Assembly (NCBI GenBank): GCA_030151845.1
Contig: JASLCM010000024.1
Span: 1 to 15,458 of the forward strand
Reading direction: 5' to 3'
From: Bacteroides sp.
GTDB lineage: Bacteria; Bacteroidota; Bacteroidia; Bacteroidales; Bacteroidaceae
DNA: 15,458 nucleotides
Below are positions 1-6,874 of the stretch, piece by piece. The stretch's first letter is position 1. Each line of letters starts with the position of its first letter. The translations under genes and the position numbers were made by a program. Below the pieces are notes generated by a model. It was not told where the DNA came from, made no database searches, and saw only the letters and a list, made by a program, of their open reading frames with translations.

Positions 1-1
1 C

Positions 2-58
2 ATTGCACCGAAAAGGATAAAGAGGAGCACTGAAAAGAGTAAAGCAAAAGAGGAATAG
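2..58 (+). CDS. Possible 3' end of a gene entering from the left edge
   Basis: One plus-strand frame is open from the left edge to a TAG at 56-58 and would encode 18 residues rich in Lys, Arg and Glu (it ends SKAKEE). Such charged tails are common at protein C-termini, and the purine-rich plus strand fits coding in this direction. A small hairpin follows directly, with GGAGAA at 64-69 pairing to TTCTCC at 77-82, but it has no U-run. No function can be read from so short a piece. The competing reading is the start of a minus-strand gene at 97, whose first residues look hydrophobic. Neither is secure. Confidence 0.3.
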   Translation: MAPKRIKRSTEKSKAKEE

Positions 59-156
59 CATTGGGAGAAAAAGGGGTTCTCCTAAACTTACAATCATTTC
101 TCGCTTCAAACAGGAGCTCAAAAGAGTAAACCTATACCTTAATAATAAGAGTCTAG

Positions 157-186
157 TTGCGTATTGCTTTTTTTTCTCTATTTTTA
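157..186 (+). promoter_or_regulatory. Weak Bacteroidota-type promoter candidate for the small membrane protein
   Basis: TTG at 157-159 is followed after 19 bases by TATTTTTA at 179-186. That is one mismatch from the Bacteroidota -7 consensus TAnnTTTG, at a normal distance from a -33 TTG. It would place the transcript start only a few bases before the ATG at 200, giving a very short leader. The region is T-rich, so a chance match is possible. Confidence 0.3.
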
Positions 187-199
187 CAAAAAAAGTAAG

Positions 200-634
200 A
201 TGAAAGAAAAGTTTCAAGTCAGTAAGACAACATTATTTACAGCTGCTGGATTATGTTGGGCTATACCTGGAATAAAAGTGTTTTTCACAGGCGTTAATCA
301 TTGGGTGGAAATTGCAAGTAATCCTTACCTAAAGATTTTTCTATCCCTAACAATCTTCTCTATCTTCTTTTTTGGCATATTTCGGGTGATATTCAAAAAA
401 TACACCAACCGAATACATCAAATGAAAGCATACAACCCTCCTCTTTCATTTTTCAGCAAAAAAGGATGGGGCATCCTTATTTTTATGATGTGTCTAGGTG
501 TTGCAAGTAAAAATTTTCCAATCTTCCCTCCTTACTTTATAGCTGTCTTCTATCCTGGAATTGCAATGGCTTTGGTTATAACAGGAACTCTTTTTATTAG
601 AGAGGGTTTTTTGGTGAAAAATAAGATAAACTAA
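200..634 (+). CDS. Small four-helix integral membrane protein, unknown function
   Basis: This encodes 144 residues from the ATG at 200. A TTG at 164 in the same frame is unlikely to be the start because it would only add a Phe/Lys-rich leader and lies upstream of the candidate -7 box. Four hydrophobic stretches are visible at roughly residues 10-30, 43-65, 83-100 and 106-128. They are separated by a basic loop (FRVIFKKYTNR) and a Pro-rich turn (FPIFPPYF). Trp-Gly-type motifs recur near the start of the first and third segments (AGLCWAIPG, KKGWGILIF), so an internal two-fold duplication is possible but not proven. There is no signal peptide, lipobox or catalytic motif. I do not recognise a named family. 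The gene is convergent with mnmA and the two stop codons share bases, so no terminator separates them. Confidence 0.75.
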   Translation: MKEKFQVSKTTLFTAAGLCWAIPGIKVFFTGVNHWVEIASNPYLKIFLSLTIFSIFFFGIFRVIFKKYTNRIHQMKAYNPPLSFFSKKGWGILIFMMCLGVASKNFPIFPPYFIAVFYPGIAMALVITGTLFIREGFLVKNKIN

Positions 635-1704
635 CAAACGGTTAACTCTCCACTTCCTATGCAAATTTTGGCATTTTGGTCGTAGACAACCCCAAACTGT
701 CCTGGAGCAACTCCTTGTATCTCTTCATTGGAATAAACCTCCCATCCCTTCTCTCTCTTCACTATTTTACCGGAGGTAAATTCCGGAGTATGTCTTATCT
801 TAAAGGTGATAGGAAAAGAATCTCCAACCAAGGCATTACCCCAAGGGTTCATTGTTATAAAATGAAAATCACTCATAAAAAAAGAGCGTTTTTGAATAGA
901 GTCCAAATGAAGTTGATTGTCTACATATATAATATTACGATCTATATCCTTCTTCACGACATACCAGGGGCCTGCTCCGAGACCCAGTCCTTTTCGCTGT
1001 CCTATTGTATGAAACCAAAATCCTTTGTGTTTTCCTAAAAGCTTTCCTGTACTATATTCCAATATATCACCCTCTTTCTCTCCTAAGAAACGTTTGATAA
1101 ACTCATTGTAATTAATCTTACCTAGAAAGCAGATGCCTTGACTATCTTTTCTTTTAGCTGAAGGTAGATTTGCCGATTCAGCCAATAACCTAACTTCTTC
1201 TTTATCATATTCTCCCAAAGGCAACATCAATTTAGCCACTTGGAACTTCGTAAGCTGAGCTAAAAAATCTGTTTGATCTTTAATTGGATCCTTGGCTGTG
1301 CCCAGCCATACTTTTCCATCTCGCTTGAGTATCGTTGCATAATGCCCTGTAGCTATATAATCGTATTGATAGCCAACCTTCTCCTCAAAGCACCCAAACT
1401 TAATGAGACGATTACACATAACATCTGGGTTTGGTGTCAATCCCATCTTCACCCTTTCGATTAAATAGGAAACTACATTCTCCCAATACTCTTTCTGTAA
1501 GTCTATTACCGATAAAGAGAGCTTATACTTATGAGCGATAGCCTGAGCCATCTCTATATCTTCTTCTGCTGAACATCCCATATACTCAGCATCATCCATA
1601 CCTATTTTTATATAAAACAAGTCTGGTTTAATACCTTGTTCGCAAAGTAAGTGAACCACAACGGAGCTATCTACCCCTCCCGACAATAAAGCTGCAACTT
1701 TCAT
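631..1704 (-). CDS. mnmA: tRNA-specific 2-thiouridylase MnmA (MnmA2-type paralogue)
   Basis: MnmA makes 2-thiouridine at wobble position 34 of the Lys, Glu and Gln tRNAs in the cytoplasm, using ATP and sulfur relayed as a persulfide. The 357-residue protein is close to the family's usual length (about 360-370). It opens with the PP-loop SGGVDSS (residues 8-14). The first catalytic cysteine is Cys97 in PNPDVMCN, and the second, which carries the persulfide, is Cys192 in DSQGICFLG. The tRNA-binding and C-terminal beta-barrel regions are present (HTIGQRKGLGLG, IRHTPEFTSGK). KDQTDFLAQL at 142-151 replaces the more usual KDQ-S/T-YFL. From memory this matches the second MnmA of Bacteroides-type genomes, which often carry two copies. 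The ATG at 1704 begins directly on the conserved N-terminus. The gene is divergent from the S41 protease gene, and its stop overlaps that of the membrane-protein gene. All key residues are intact. Confidence 0.95.
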   Translation of the reverse strand: MKVAALLSGGVDSSVVVHLLCEQGIKPDLFYIKIGMDDAEYMGCSAEEDIEMAQAIAHKYKLSLSVIDLQKEYWENVVSYLIERVKMGLTPNPDVMCNRLIKFGCFEEKVGYQYDYIATGHYATILKRDGKVWLGTAKDPIKDQTDFLAQLTKFQVAKLMLPLGEYDKEEVRLLAESANLPSAKRKDSQGICFLGKINYNEFIKRFLGEKEGDILEYSTGKLLGKHKGFWFHTIGQRKGLGLGAGPWYVVKKDIDRNIIYVDNQLHLDSIQKRSFFMSDFHFITMNPWGNALVGDSFPITFKIRHTPEFTSGKIVKREKGWEVYSNEEIQGVAPGQFGVVYDQNAKICIGSGELTVC

Positions 1705-1811
1705 TCTTTATAATTTGAAGTAAAACAAATAAATCTAAGTTTTTGTTTATAGATTCATCGTCCATTATTATAATAACAAACACATCAATGATATATAACC
1801 AGATAAATTTA

Positions 1812-1819
1812 TACTTTTG
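1812..1819 (+). promoter_or_regulatory. Perfect -7 box (TACTTTTG) for the S41 protease gene
   Basis: TACTTTTG matches the Bacteroidota housekeeping sigma -7 consensus TAnnTTTG exactly and ends 21 bases before the ATG at 1841. No clear -33 TTTG is seen at the expected distance. The box overlaps a TTG codon at 1817 that would otherwise extend the reading frame, so it argues for the ATG as the true start. Confidence 0.6.
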
Positions 1820-1840
1820 CAAGAAGATAAAAAGATAGAT

Positions 1841-3256
1841 ATGAATCAAAGCAAACAACCAATATTTCTAAATATTAGTAAATACCTACTGATAATAACA
1901 CTTCTTCTGACAGCTAGTTCATGTGGAGAGGATCGAAGAACAGAATACAAAGATAGAACAGACATCAATGACTGGATAGAGGTAGAAATGAGGGATAAAT
2001 ACCTGTGGTATGAAGATATTCCTGATGCATCAAAACTAAATCCGTACCAAATGCCTGAGCTCTTTTTCTCCTCATTACTCTCTGATAAAGACGGCAAAAA
2101 AGGAAGAAAGTACTCAACCATAGAAAGATTATCAGAAAATACTAGATCTTCTTACAATGGAGGTATAGCCAAACACAGCAATGAGTTTCAGTTCATTTTA
2201 TATAAAAACGAAGAAAAGACCCAAACCTTTACTGCACGTATATTATATGTAGTACCAAATACCTCTGCAGAAAAAGCTGGTTTAAAAAGAGGAGATTGGG
2301 TCTTAAAAATCAATGATGCACCAATAACCCTAAAGAGTGCAGAAGTTTTACGGGGTAGTGAGTCTTTGAATCTATTAGTAGGTAGGATGATAGCAGAGGA
2401 GACTATTATCTCCCAAGAGTTACACTTACCTGCACCAGAAGCGTTACACGAAAATCCAGTAATGCTTATTGATAAGTTTCAAGTAAATGGAGAAGAGATT
2501 GGCTATCTTGTATATAACTCTTTTAAGGATGGATATAAAGAGGATAGCCAGGAGTTCAACGACGCACTTCGTGCAGCATCACATAAGCTAAAAGGAGTTC
2601 GTAAACTTATCTTAGACTTAAGGTATAACGGAGGCGGAACCCTATCTTCTGCTACTTTATTAGGGACACTTCTTGCACCTCAAAAAGAGGTTCAAAACAA
2701 GGCTCTTTTTTGCTACCTAGAAGGAAATGACAAACAAAGACCCAGAAGAATGGACTTCAACTTTGAGATGAAACTTCTCCAGTCTGGAGTCAACCTAGAC
2801 CTAGAGGAGCTTTATGTGCTTACAAGCGAATATACTGCATCTGCCTCAGAACTTATAATCAATAGTTTAAAGCCTTATCAGAAGGTTATTGTAATAGGTA
2901 ATACTACAGAGGGTAAAAATGTAGCTGCAAGATCGATTAAAGACCCTTCAAAAACATGGCAGATCAACCCTATATTTAGCAAGGTTTATAATGTAGAGGA
3001 GCAGTCTGATTACGAAAAAGGAATAACACCGCATTTTCAGCTGGATGCTGAGAGTATTGAGAACTTCGAGTTCTACCTGCCCTTAGGAGATACAAACGAG
3101 TTATTACTTAGCAAGGCTCTAGATATCATCAGAGAAAAGGAACAAAGTAGAACACCTGAGAGTGGACAAACACGAAGCATTAGTCCTTATAGAAAGCTAA
3201 CTCCTGTCTACAATTCGCTAGATGAAAAAAGCTCTATACTTTCTGTCGAAGAATAG
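1841..3256 (+). CDS. S41 family (CtpA/Tsp-like) lipoprotein serine protease
   Basis: This encodes 471 residues from the ATG at 1841. The N-terminus is a lipoprotein signal with lipobox TASSC, so Cys28 is the likely lipidation site and the protein is probably tethered in the envelope. An N-terminal region (about 40-110, with NDWIEVEMRDKYLWYEDIPD) is typical of Bacteroidales S41 lipoproteins. A PDZ-like segment follows at about 136-163 (PNTSAEKAGLKRGDWVLKIN). The peptidase core starts at LDLRYNGGG (258-266). Ser334 in TASASE and Lys359 in TEGKNV form the Ser-Lys dyad, and their 25-residue separation is the same as in E. coli Tsp as I recall it. The family cleaves substrate proteins near their C-termini; the target here cannot be told. 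The last about 35 residues are polar and Ser-rich, and their coding DNA also forms the esterase gene's terminator. Confidence 0.9.
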   Translation: MNQSKQPIFLNISKYLLIITLLLTASSCGEDRRTEYKDRTDINDWIEVEMRDKYLWYEDIPDASKLNPYQMPELFFSSLLSDKDGKKGRKYSTIERLSENTRSSYNGGIAKHSNEFQFILYKNEEKTQTFTARILYVVPNTSAEKAGLKRGDWVLKINDAPITLKSAEVLRGSESLNLLVGRMIAEETIISQELHLPAPEALHENPVMLIDKFQVNGEEIGYLVYNSFKDGYKEDSQEFNDALRAASHKLKGVRKLILDLRYNGGGTLSSATLLGTLLAPQKEVQNKALFCYLEGNDKQRPRRMDFNFEMKLLQSGVNLDLEELYVLTSEYTASASELIINSLKPYQKVIVIGNTTEGKNVAARSIKDPSKTWQINPIFSKVYNVEEQSDYEKGITPHFQLDAESIENFEFYLPLGDTNELLLSKALDIIREKEQSRTPESGQTRSISPYRKLTPVYNSLDEKSSILSVEE

Positions 3257-3261
3257 AGCTT
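3225..3261 (-). terminator. Intrinsic terminator of the esterase gene, inside the 3' end of the S41 gene
   Basis: AAGCTCTAT at 3229-3237 pairs perfectly with ATAGAGCTT at 3253-3261 around a 15-base loop. Read on the minus strand, the stem runs straight into six T (3230-3225), the signature of an intrinsic terminator, 24 bases past the esterase stop. On the plus strand only two T follow, so it should act mainly on the esterase transcript. It covers the last coding codons and the TAG stop of the protease gene. Confidence 0.75.
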
Positions 3262-3284
3262 AAACATTAAACAATAGCTACTAC

Positions 3285-4097
3285 CTACTGGTTAAAGTAA
3301 TTGCTAAAAAACAGAAGCTGATAGTCTATTGAGTTTCTCCAATAAGCATGATTGTGTGCACCAGGTCTTACAATATAATCATGTTCTATTCCTTTTTCTA
3401 ACAGACGCAAGTGAAACTTATTATTCACAGGAAAAAAGAAATCGTCATAACCACAATCTACTATAAGCTCAATCTCCTTGTTCTGCAGCGAGTCAATTAA
3501 ATTTATTACCGTATGGCTGTTCCATAACTCTATATTCTCACGCTGCTCGCCTAATAACTCTTTTAGCTCCCAGTTATTAGGAAACGGACGAAAATCTACT
3601 CCACCACTAGTGCTACCTGCAGCTCCAAATTTATCTTTGTGACGAATGGCTAACCACAAAGCACCATGTCCTCCCATGCTCAACCCTGTTATTGCTCTTC
3701 CCTCTCTGTTTGCTTTTGTTTTATAGTTTCTATCTATATACTCTACCAGTTCACTTGCAACAAAGGTTTCATACTTAGACGCTGTTTTTACAGGACTATC
3801 CATATACCAGCTATTTTTAGCATCGGGAGAAACTAGAATTACACCGTACCTATCAGCCAACTCATCCAGATTAGGCTTAATTTTTATCCAATCAGCCTCA
3901 CTCCCACTATATCCATGCAGTAGGTAAATAACGGGATACTCTTTTCCCTCCTTTATGCCATCTGGAAGAACGACACTTACAGCTACATGCTTTTGCATTG
4001 AGGGGCTAAAAACCTGAACTTGATGCACACTGCCTGCATAAGAGGCCTTAATAAAAAAAGTAAATAATAGAATGGAAAGTAATCGAAATGTCTTCAT
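3285..4097 (-). CDS. Secreted alpha/beta-hydrolase esterase (esterase D / PF00756 type)
   Basis: This 270-residue protein has a Sec signal peptide (residues 1-21, ending SYA before Gly22), so it should be exported to the periplasm or beyond. The mature part is a single esterase domain. It has the oxyanion strand VIYLLHGYSG (56-65) and the nucleophile elbow GLSMGG with Ser140. The acid is probably Asp218 in CGYDDFF, and the His is probably His248 in PGAHNHAYW (His250 is the alternative). The family includes S-formylglutathione hydrolases, enterobactin esterases and feruloyl/acetyl-xylan esterases. The signal peptide makes a sugar-ester or feruloyl-type role more likely than the cytoplasmic one, but the substrate cannot be read from sequence. 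It is monocistronic, convergent with the S41 gene and divergent from the AraC gene, with its own terminator. Confidence 0.88.
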   Translation of the reverse strand: MKTFRLLSILLFTFFIKASYAGSVHQVQVFSPSMQKHVAVSVVLPDGIKEGKEYPVIYLLHGYSGSEADWIKIKPNLDELADRYGVILVSPDAKNSWYMDSPVKTASKYETFVASELVEYIDRNYKTKANREGRAITGLSMGGHGALWLAIRHKDKFGAAGSTSGGVDFRPFPNNWELKELLGEQRENIELWNSHTVINLIDSLQNKEIELIVDCGYDDFFFPVNNKFHLRLLEKGIEHDYIVRPGAHNHAYWRNSIDYQLLFFSNYFNQ

Positions 4098-4201
4098 AGC
4101 TTTTTGGTGCTAAATTACAATTTTTATAGACACAAGCAATCACAAATCAATATTCCTTACATTATTATGCCCTCACCATCCAAACTGAAACCTATCTTTC
4201 T

Positions 4202-4248
4202 TCATATAATCCTCATATAATATGAGTTGTTTTTCCTTTTATTCATAT
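4202..4248. promoter_or_regulatory. Repeated TCATAT sites and 15-bp palindrome upstream of the AraC gene (candidate operator)
   Basis: TCATATAAT occurs at 4202-4210 and again at 4213-4221, 11 bases apart. The second copy is half of a 15-bp palindrome, CTCATAT-A-ATATGAG (4212-4226). A third TCATAT lies at 4243-4248, 30 bases further on. All lie 39-85 bases upstream of the -7 box, a usual place for activator or autoregulator sites, with spacings near whole helical turns. The AT-rich background raises the chance of coincidence. Confidence 0.4.
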
Positions 4249-4259
4249 TTTTCAATAGA

Positions 4260-4294
4260 TTTGAATAAATAATAGACATTATTTTATATATTTG
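4260..4294 (+). promoter_or_regulatory. Bacteroidota promoter for the AraC-family gene
   Basis: TATATTTG at 4287-4294 matches the -7 consensus TAnnTTTG exactly. TTTG at 4260-4263 can serve as the -33 element, with a 23-base gap that is slightly long. The box ends 32 bases before the ATG at 4327. Confidence 0.65.
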
Positions 4295-4326
4295 TACGAA
4301 TTAATATTTCTTGAAATTTCAAAATA

Positions 4327-5193
4327 ATGAAAGCACTTTATATAAACGAACACATTTCTTGCCCAAACTATGTAGATAGTGGTAAATCTGGCTTTGCCAG
4401 ATACAATTTAAAAGCAAACGAAACCTTTGAAGTTAAAGATAGAGATGTAAATTGTCTCTTCTTTTTCTTATCGGGGAATGTAGAATTAACCTGTGAGCTT
4501 TTTGATTATAGAATATACAAAGAAGAAACTATGGTTCTATTTTCAAAGGACACCAATGTTAGTGGCAAAGCGATAACCGACGCCGAGTTTATGATTCTTT
4601 TATTTGATAGGCACACTAACATTTGTGATAAAGTTCTCTTAGAAACACTGTATGCGCAATACCCCAATCAAAAAAGCAATTATCTAGGCCTAAACATAGT
4701 CCCTGCGATGAAGCACGTGTTAGATAGTGTTAACTTTTACTTAGAAAACAAGCTTCAATGCAGCCATTTACATGCTTTAAAAACTCAAGAAGCTTTCTTT
4801 ATTTTTAGAGGTTTTTATAACAAACAAGAAATAGTTTCTTTCTTTGAACCTATTCTTAATAAGACCGTACATTTCAAAGATTTTGTGATTCGAAATTATC
4901 ATAGAGTTAAAACAGTAGAAGAGCTATCTGATCTTTACGGCTGCTCTCTGCGTTCTTTTAATAGAAAATTCAAAGAATATTTTGATGATTCACCCTACAA
5001 TTGGATGCTTAAACAAAAATCTAGACATGTACGAGGTTACATACTAAATCCCGATATTCCCTTTAGTGATATTATTAAAGAATTTAAATTTTCCTCTCCC
5101 TCACACTTCTCCACCTACTGTAAAAAGCAGTTTGGTATAACACCTCGTGATATGAGAAAAAGAGGGATGGATGCAACTAAGAAAAGACACTAA
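4327..5193 (+). CDS. AraC/XylS-family transcriptional regulator
   Basis: This 288-residue protein has a C-terminal AraC DNA-binding domain at about 185-280. The first helix-turn-helix is at about 195-215 (VEELSDLYGCSLRSFNRKF). The second is at about 246-266 and is followed by the family's closing signature FGITPRDMRK. The N-terminal about 110 residues are beta-rich and resemble the cupin-like sensor or dimerisation domain of AraC proteins. Their ligand cannot be deduced, and several Cys residues (12, 43, 56, 100) are scattered there. No membrane segment or receiver domain is present, so it is a cytoplasmic one-component regulator. It has its own promoter and terminator. Likely targets are its own gene, through the TCATAT sites, and perhaps the divergent esterase gene; both are inference. 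The ATG at 4327 fits the promoter. Confidence 0.92.
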   Translation: MKALYINEHISCPNYVDSGKSGFARYNLKANETFEVKDRDVNCLFFFLSGNVELTCELFDYRIYKEETMVLFSKDTNVSGKAITDAEFMILLFDRHTNICDKVLLETLYAQYPNQKSNYLGLNIVPAMKHVLDSVNFYLENKLQCSHLHALKTQEAFFIFRGFYNKQEIVSFFEPILNKTVHFKDFVIRNYHRVKTVEELSDLYGCSLRSFNRKFKEYFDDSPYNWMLKQKSRHVRGYILNPDIPFSDIIKEFKFSSPSHFSTYCKKQFGITPRDMRKRGMDATKKRH

Positions 5194-5198
5194 CTAAT

Positions 5199-5225
5199 AA
5201 AAAGCTCGGAGTTTCCGAGCTTTTT
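5199..5225 (+). terminator. Strong intrinsic terminator of the AraC gene
   Basis: The perfect stem AAAAAGCTCGGA / TCCGAGCTTTTT (5199-5210 with 5214-5225) has a GTT loop and a T-run (5221-5225) followed by GTTTA. It lies six bases after the TAA stop. The A-tract on the left means it can also work on the opposite strand. Confidence 0.9.
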
Positions 5226-5269
5226 GTTTACTAAAAATTACAAAGAGCTTTGTTTTAGTGCTTTAACAC

Positions 5270-5283
5270 TTCTCTTTAGAGAA
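5270..5283. repeat. Short inverted repeat upstream of nnr (possible operator)
   Basis: TTCTCT-TT-AGAGAA forms a 14-base inverted repeat 44-57 bases upstream of the nnr -7 box. The two-base loop makes it a better protein-binding site than an RNA hairpin. Position and symmetry are the only support. Confidence 0.25.
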
Positions 5284-5326
5284 CAATATCACTCTTGCCG
5301 CATTATAATAAAAGAATTAAATTGAT

Positions 5327-5334
5327 TACATTTG
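5327..5334 (+). promoter_or_regulatory. Perfect -7 box (TACATTTG) for the nnr-glycosidase operon
   Basis: TACATTTG matches TAnnTTTG exactly and ends 16 bases before the nnr ATG at 5351. No good -33 element stands at the usual distance; the nearest upstream TTG (5295-5297) is too far away. It is the only good promoter match noticed between the AraC terminator and the glycosidase genes. Confidence 0.6.
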
Positions 5335-5350
5335 TATAAAAGAATACATC

Positions 5351-6862
5351 ATGATAATCATACCAACAAGAGAAGAGATAAAAGCTATAGAAGAGTTAGT
5401 TAAAGAAGAAAACGAGTTAACAGACTTAAAGCTCATGGAAGATGCTGCAAAACAAATTAGCAGCCATATACAAAGCAGGTATACAAGTGATAGAAATTTT
5501 ATATTCTTTGCTGGTCCTGGCAATAACGGAGGTGATGCTCTAGCTACAGCTCGTTTGCTTAGCAATCAAGGTTACAACTGTACTGTATATCTTTTCAACA
5601 TTCAACAAAAGCTATCTCCTGCATGCTTTGAAAATGGAGAGAGACTTAAAAAGAATAAAAAAGTAGAATTTCATGAAATCACATCACAGTTCATCCCACC
5701 TAAACTATCTGAAAGTGACATTATAATTGATGGATTGTTTGGTATCGGATTAAAAAAGCCACTAACTGGAGGCTTTGCTGCAATAACAAAACTCATTAAT
5801 CAATCCAATGCCACAGTTCTATCTATAGATATTCCTTCTGGACTGTTTCCTGAAGACAACTCATCAAATGGTTCAACCATAATTAAAGCTACGGAGACCT
5901 TAACCATACAGCAAGAAAAGCTGGCTTTCTTTTTCCCGGAGAATCAAGAATACATTGGAAAGGTTACGACACTAGATATTGGACTAGTTGCTTCAAAAAA
6001 ACAGAAAACTATTTTCTCATTAGTTGAGAAACAGGACATACATTCTCTATTAAGAGAAAGAGAAGCCTTTGCTCATAAAGGAGACTTTGGGCATGGATTA
6101 CTTATAGCAGGTTCAAAAGGGATGGCTGGTGCTTGTTTACTTGCAGCAAAGGCTTCGTTACGAAGTGGAATAGGACTACTTACAATCCATACCCCAAATT
6201 GTAATGTAGTTCCATTGCAAATGGGAATACCCGAAGCTATGGTTTCTCCTAGCATTGATGAAGAGAATTTCACTTATTCTATCGACTATGATCGAAACAA
6301 CACTTTAGCAATAGGACCTGGACTTGGAAGAAAACAAGCTACAGAGCTTGCTATTCTTGACCAAATACGAACTACAAATATACCTTTAATTATAGATGCT
6401 GATGCTCTAAATGCACTTTCCACAAGTGAAACTATTCTCCAAGATACTCCTAAGGACTCCATCTTAACACCACACGTTATTGAACTTGAACGCTTAATAG
6501 GGAAATGCGCGAATTCTTACATTAGACTAAGAAAAGGTTTAGAGTTTAGTAGCAAAACAGGAGCATATCTACTTATAAAAGGAGCCTATTCTTTTATAGT
6601 AACACCCTATGGGAAATTTTACATATGCTCAACAGGTAACCCAGGAATGGCTACAGCTGGAAGTGGTGATGTTCTTACTGGTATTTTACTTGGACTTAGA
6701 TCACAAGGATACTCCCCTGTTGAAACACTTCTCATTGGGACCTATCTACATGGCTTTGCTGGTGATCTTGCAGCCCAAGAGAAAGGTGAATATTCATTAA
6801 TAGCTAGTGACATTATAGAAAGCCTACCTAAAGCTTTCAAAGAAGTTCAACGATCAGTTTAA
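5351..6862 (+). CDS. nnr: Bifunctional NAD(P)H-hydrate epimerase / ADP-dependent NAD(P)H-hydrate dehydratase
   Basis: This cytoplasmic repair enzyme restores damaged NADHX and NADPHX. The N-terminal YjeF domain interconverts the R and S hydrates, and the C-terminal ribokinase-like domain dehydrates the S form using ADP. The 503 residues are the usual length for the fused protein. The epimerase half (about 1-215) shows GPGNNGGDA (55-63), DGLFGIGL (127-134) and SIDIPSG (158-164). The dehydratase half (about 235-500) shows HKGDFGHGLLIAGS (242-255), GPGLG (322-326), DADALN (349-354), LTPHVIELE (372-380) and GNPGMATAGSGDVLTG (429-444) with the catalytic-loop Asp440. Both active sites look complete. 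The gene begins 16 bases after a perfect -7 box and is followed after 12 bases by the DUF4831 gene, so it is the likely first gene of the operon. The link to glycosidases is positional only. Confidence 0.95.
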   Translation: MIIIPTREEIKAIEELVKEENELTDLKLMEDAAKQISSHIQSRYTSDRNFIFFAGPGNNGGDALATARLLSNQGYNCTVYLFNIQQKLSPACFENGERLKKNKKVEFHEITSQFIPPKLSESDIIIDGLFGIGLKKPLTGGFAAITKLINQSNATVLSIDIPSGLFPEDNSSNGSTIIKATETLTIQQEKLAFFFPENQEYIGKVTTLDIGLVASKKQKTIFSLVEKQDIHSLLREREAFAHKGDFGHGLLIAGSKGMAGACLLAAKASLRSGIGLLTIHTPNCNVVPLQMGIPEAMVSPSIDEENFTYSIDYDRNNTLAIGPGLGRKQATELAILDQIRTTNIPLIIDADALNALSTSETILQDTPKDSILTPHVIELERLIGKCANSYIRLRKGLEFSSKTGAYLLIKGAYSFIVTPYGKFYICSTGNPGMATAGSGDVLTGILLGLRSQGYSPVETLLIGTYLHGFAGDLAAQEKGEYSLIASDIIESLPKAFKEVQRSV

Positions 6863-6874
6863 ACTAAAAGATTT

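Noticed and set aside
1..97. Start of a minus-strand gene with a signal-peptide-like sequence (ATG at 97, running off the left edge)
   Set aside because: The frame is open and hydrophobic, but it is the complement of a purine-rich stretch, which tends to give Phe/Leu/Ser-rich open frames by chance. The plus-strand reading ending at 58 explains it equally well.
676..1038. 120-codon plus-strand reading frame opposite mnmA
   Set aside because: It is wholly antisense to the well-conserved mnmA coding sequence and has no recognisable domain.
1765..1776. 12-bp palindrome TTATTATAATAA between mnmA and the S41 gene
   Set aside because: It is built only of A and T in a very AT-rich spacer, where such palindromes arise by chance. 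No second copy was seen.
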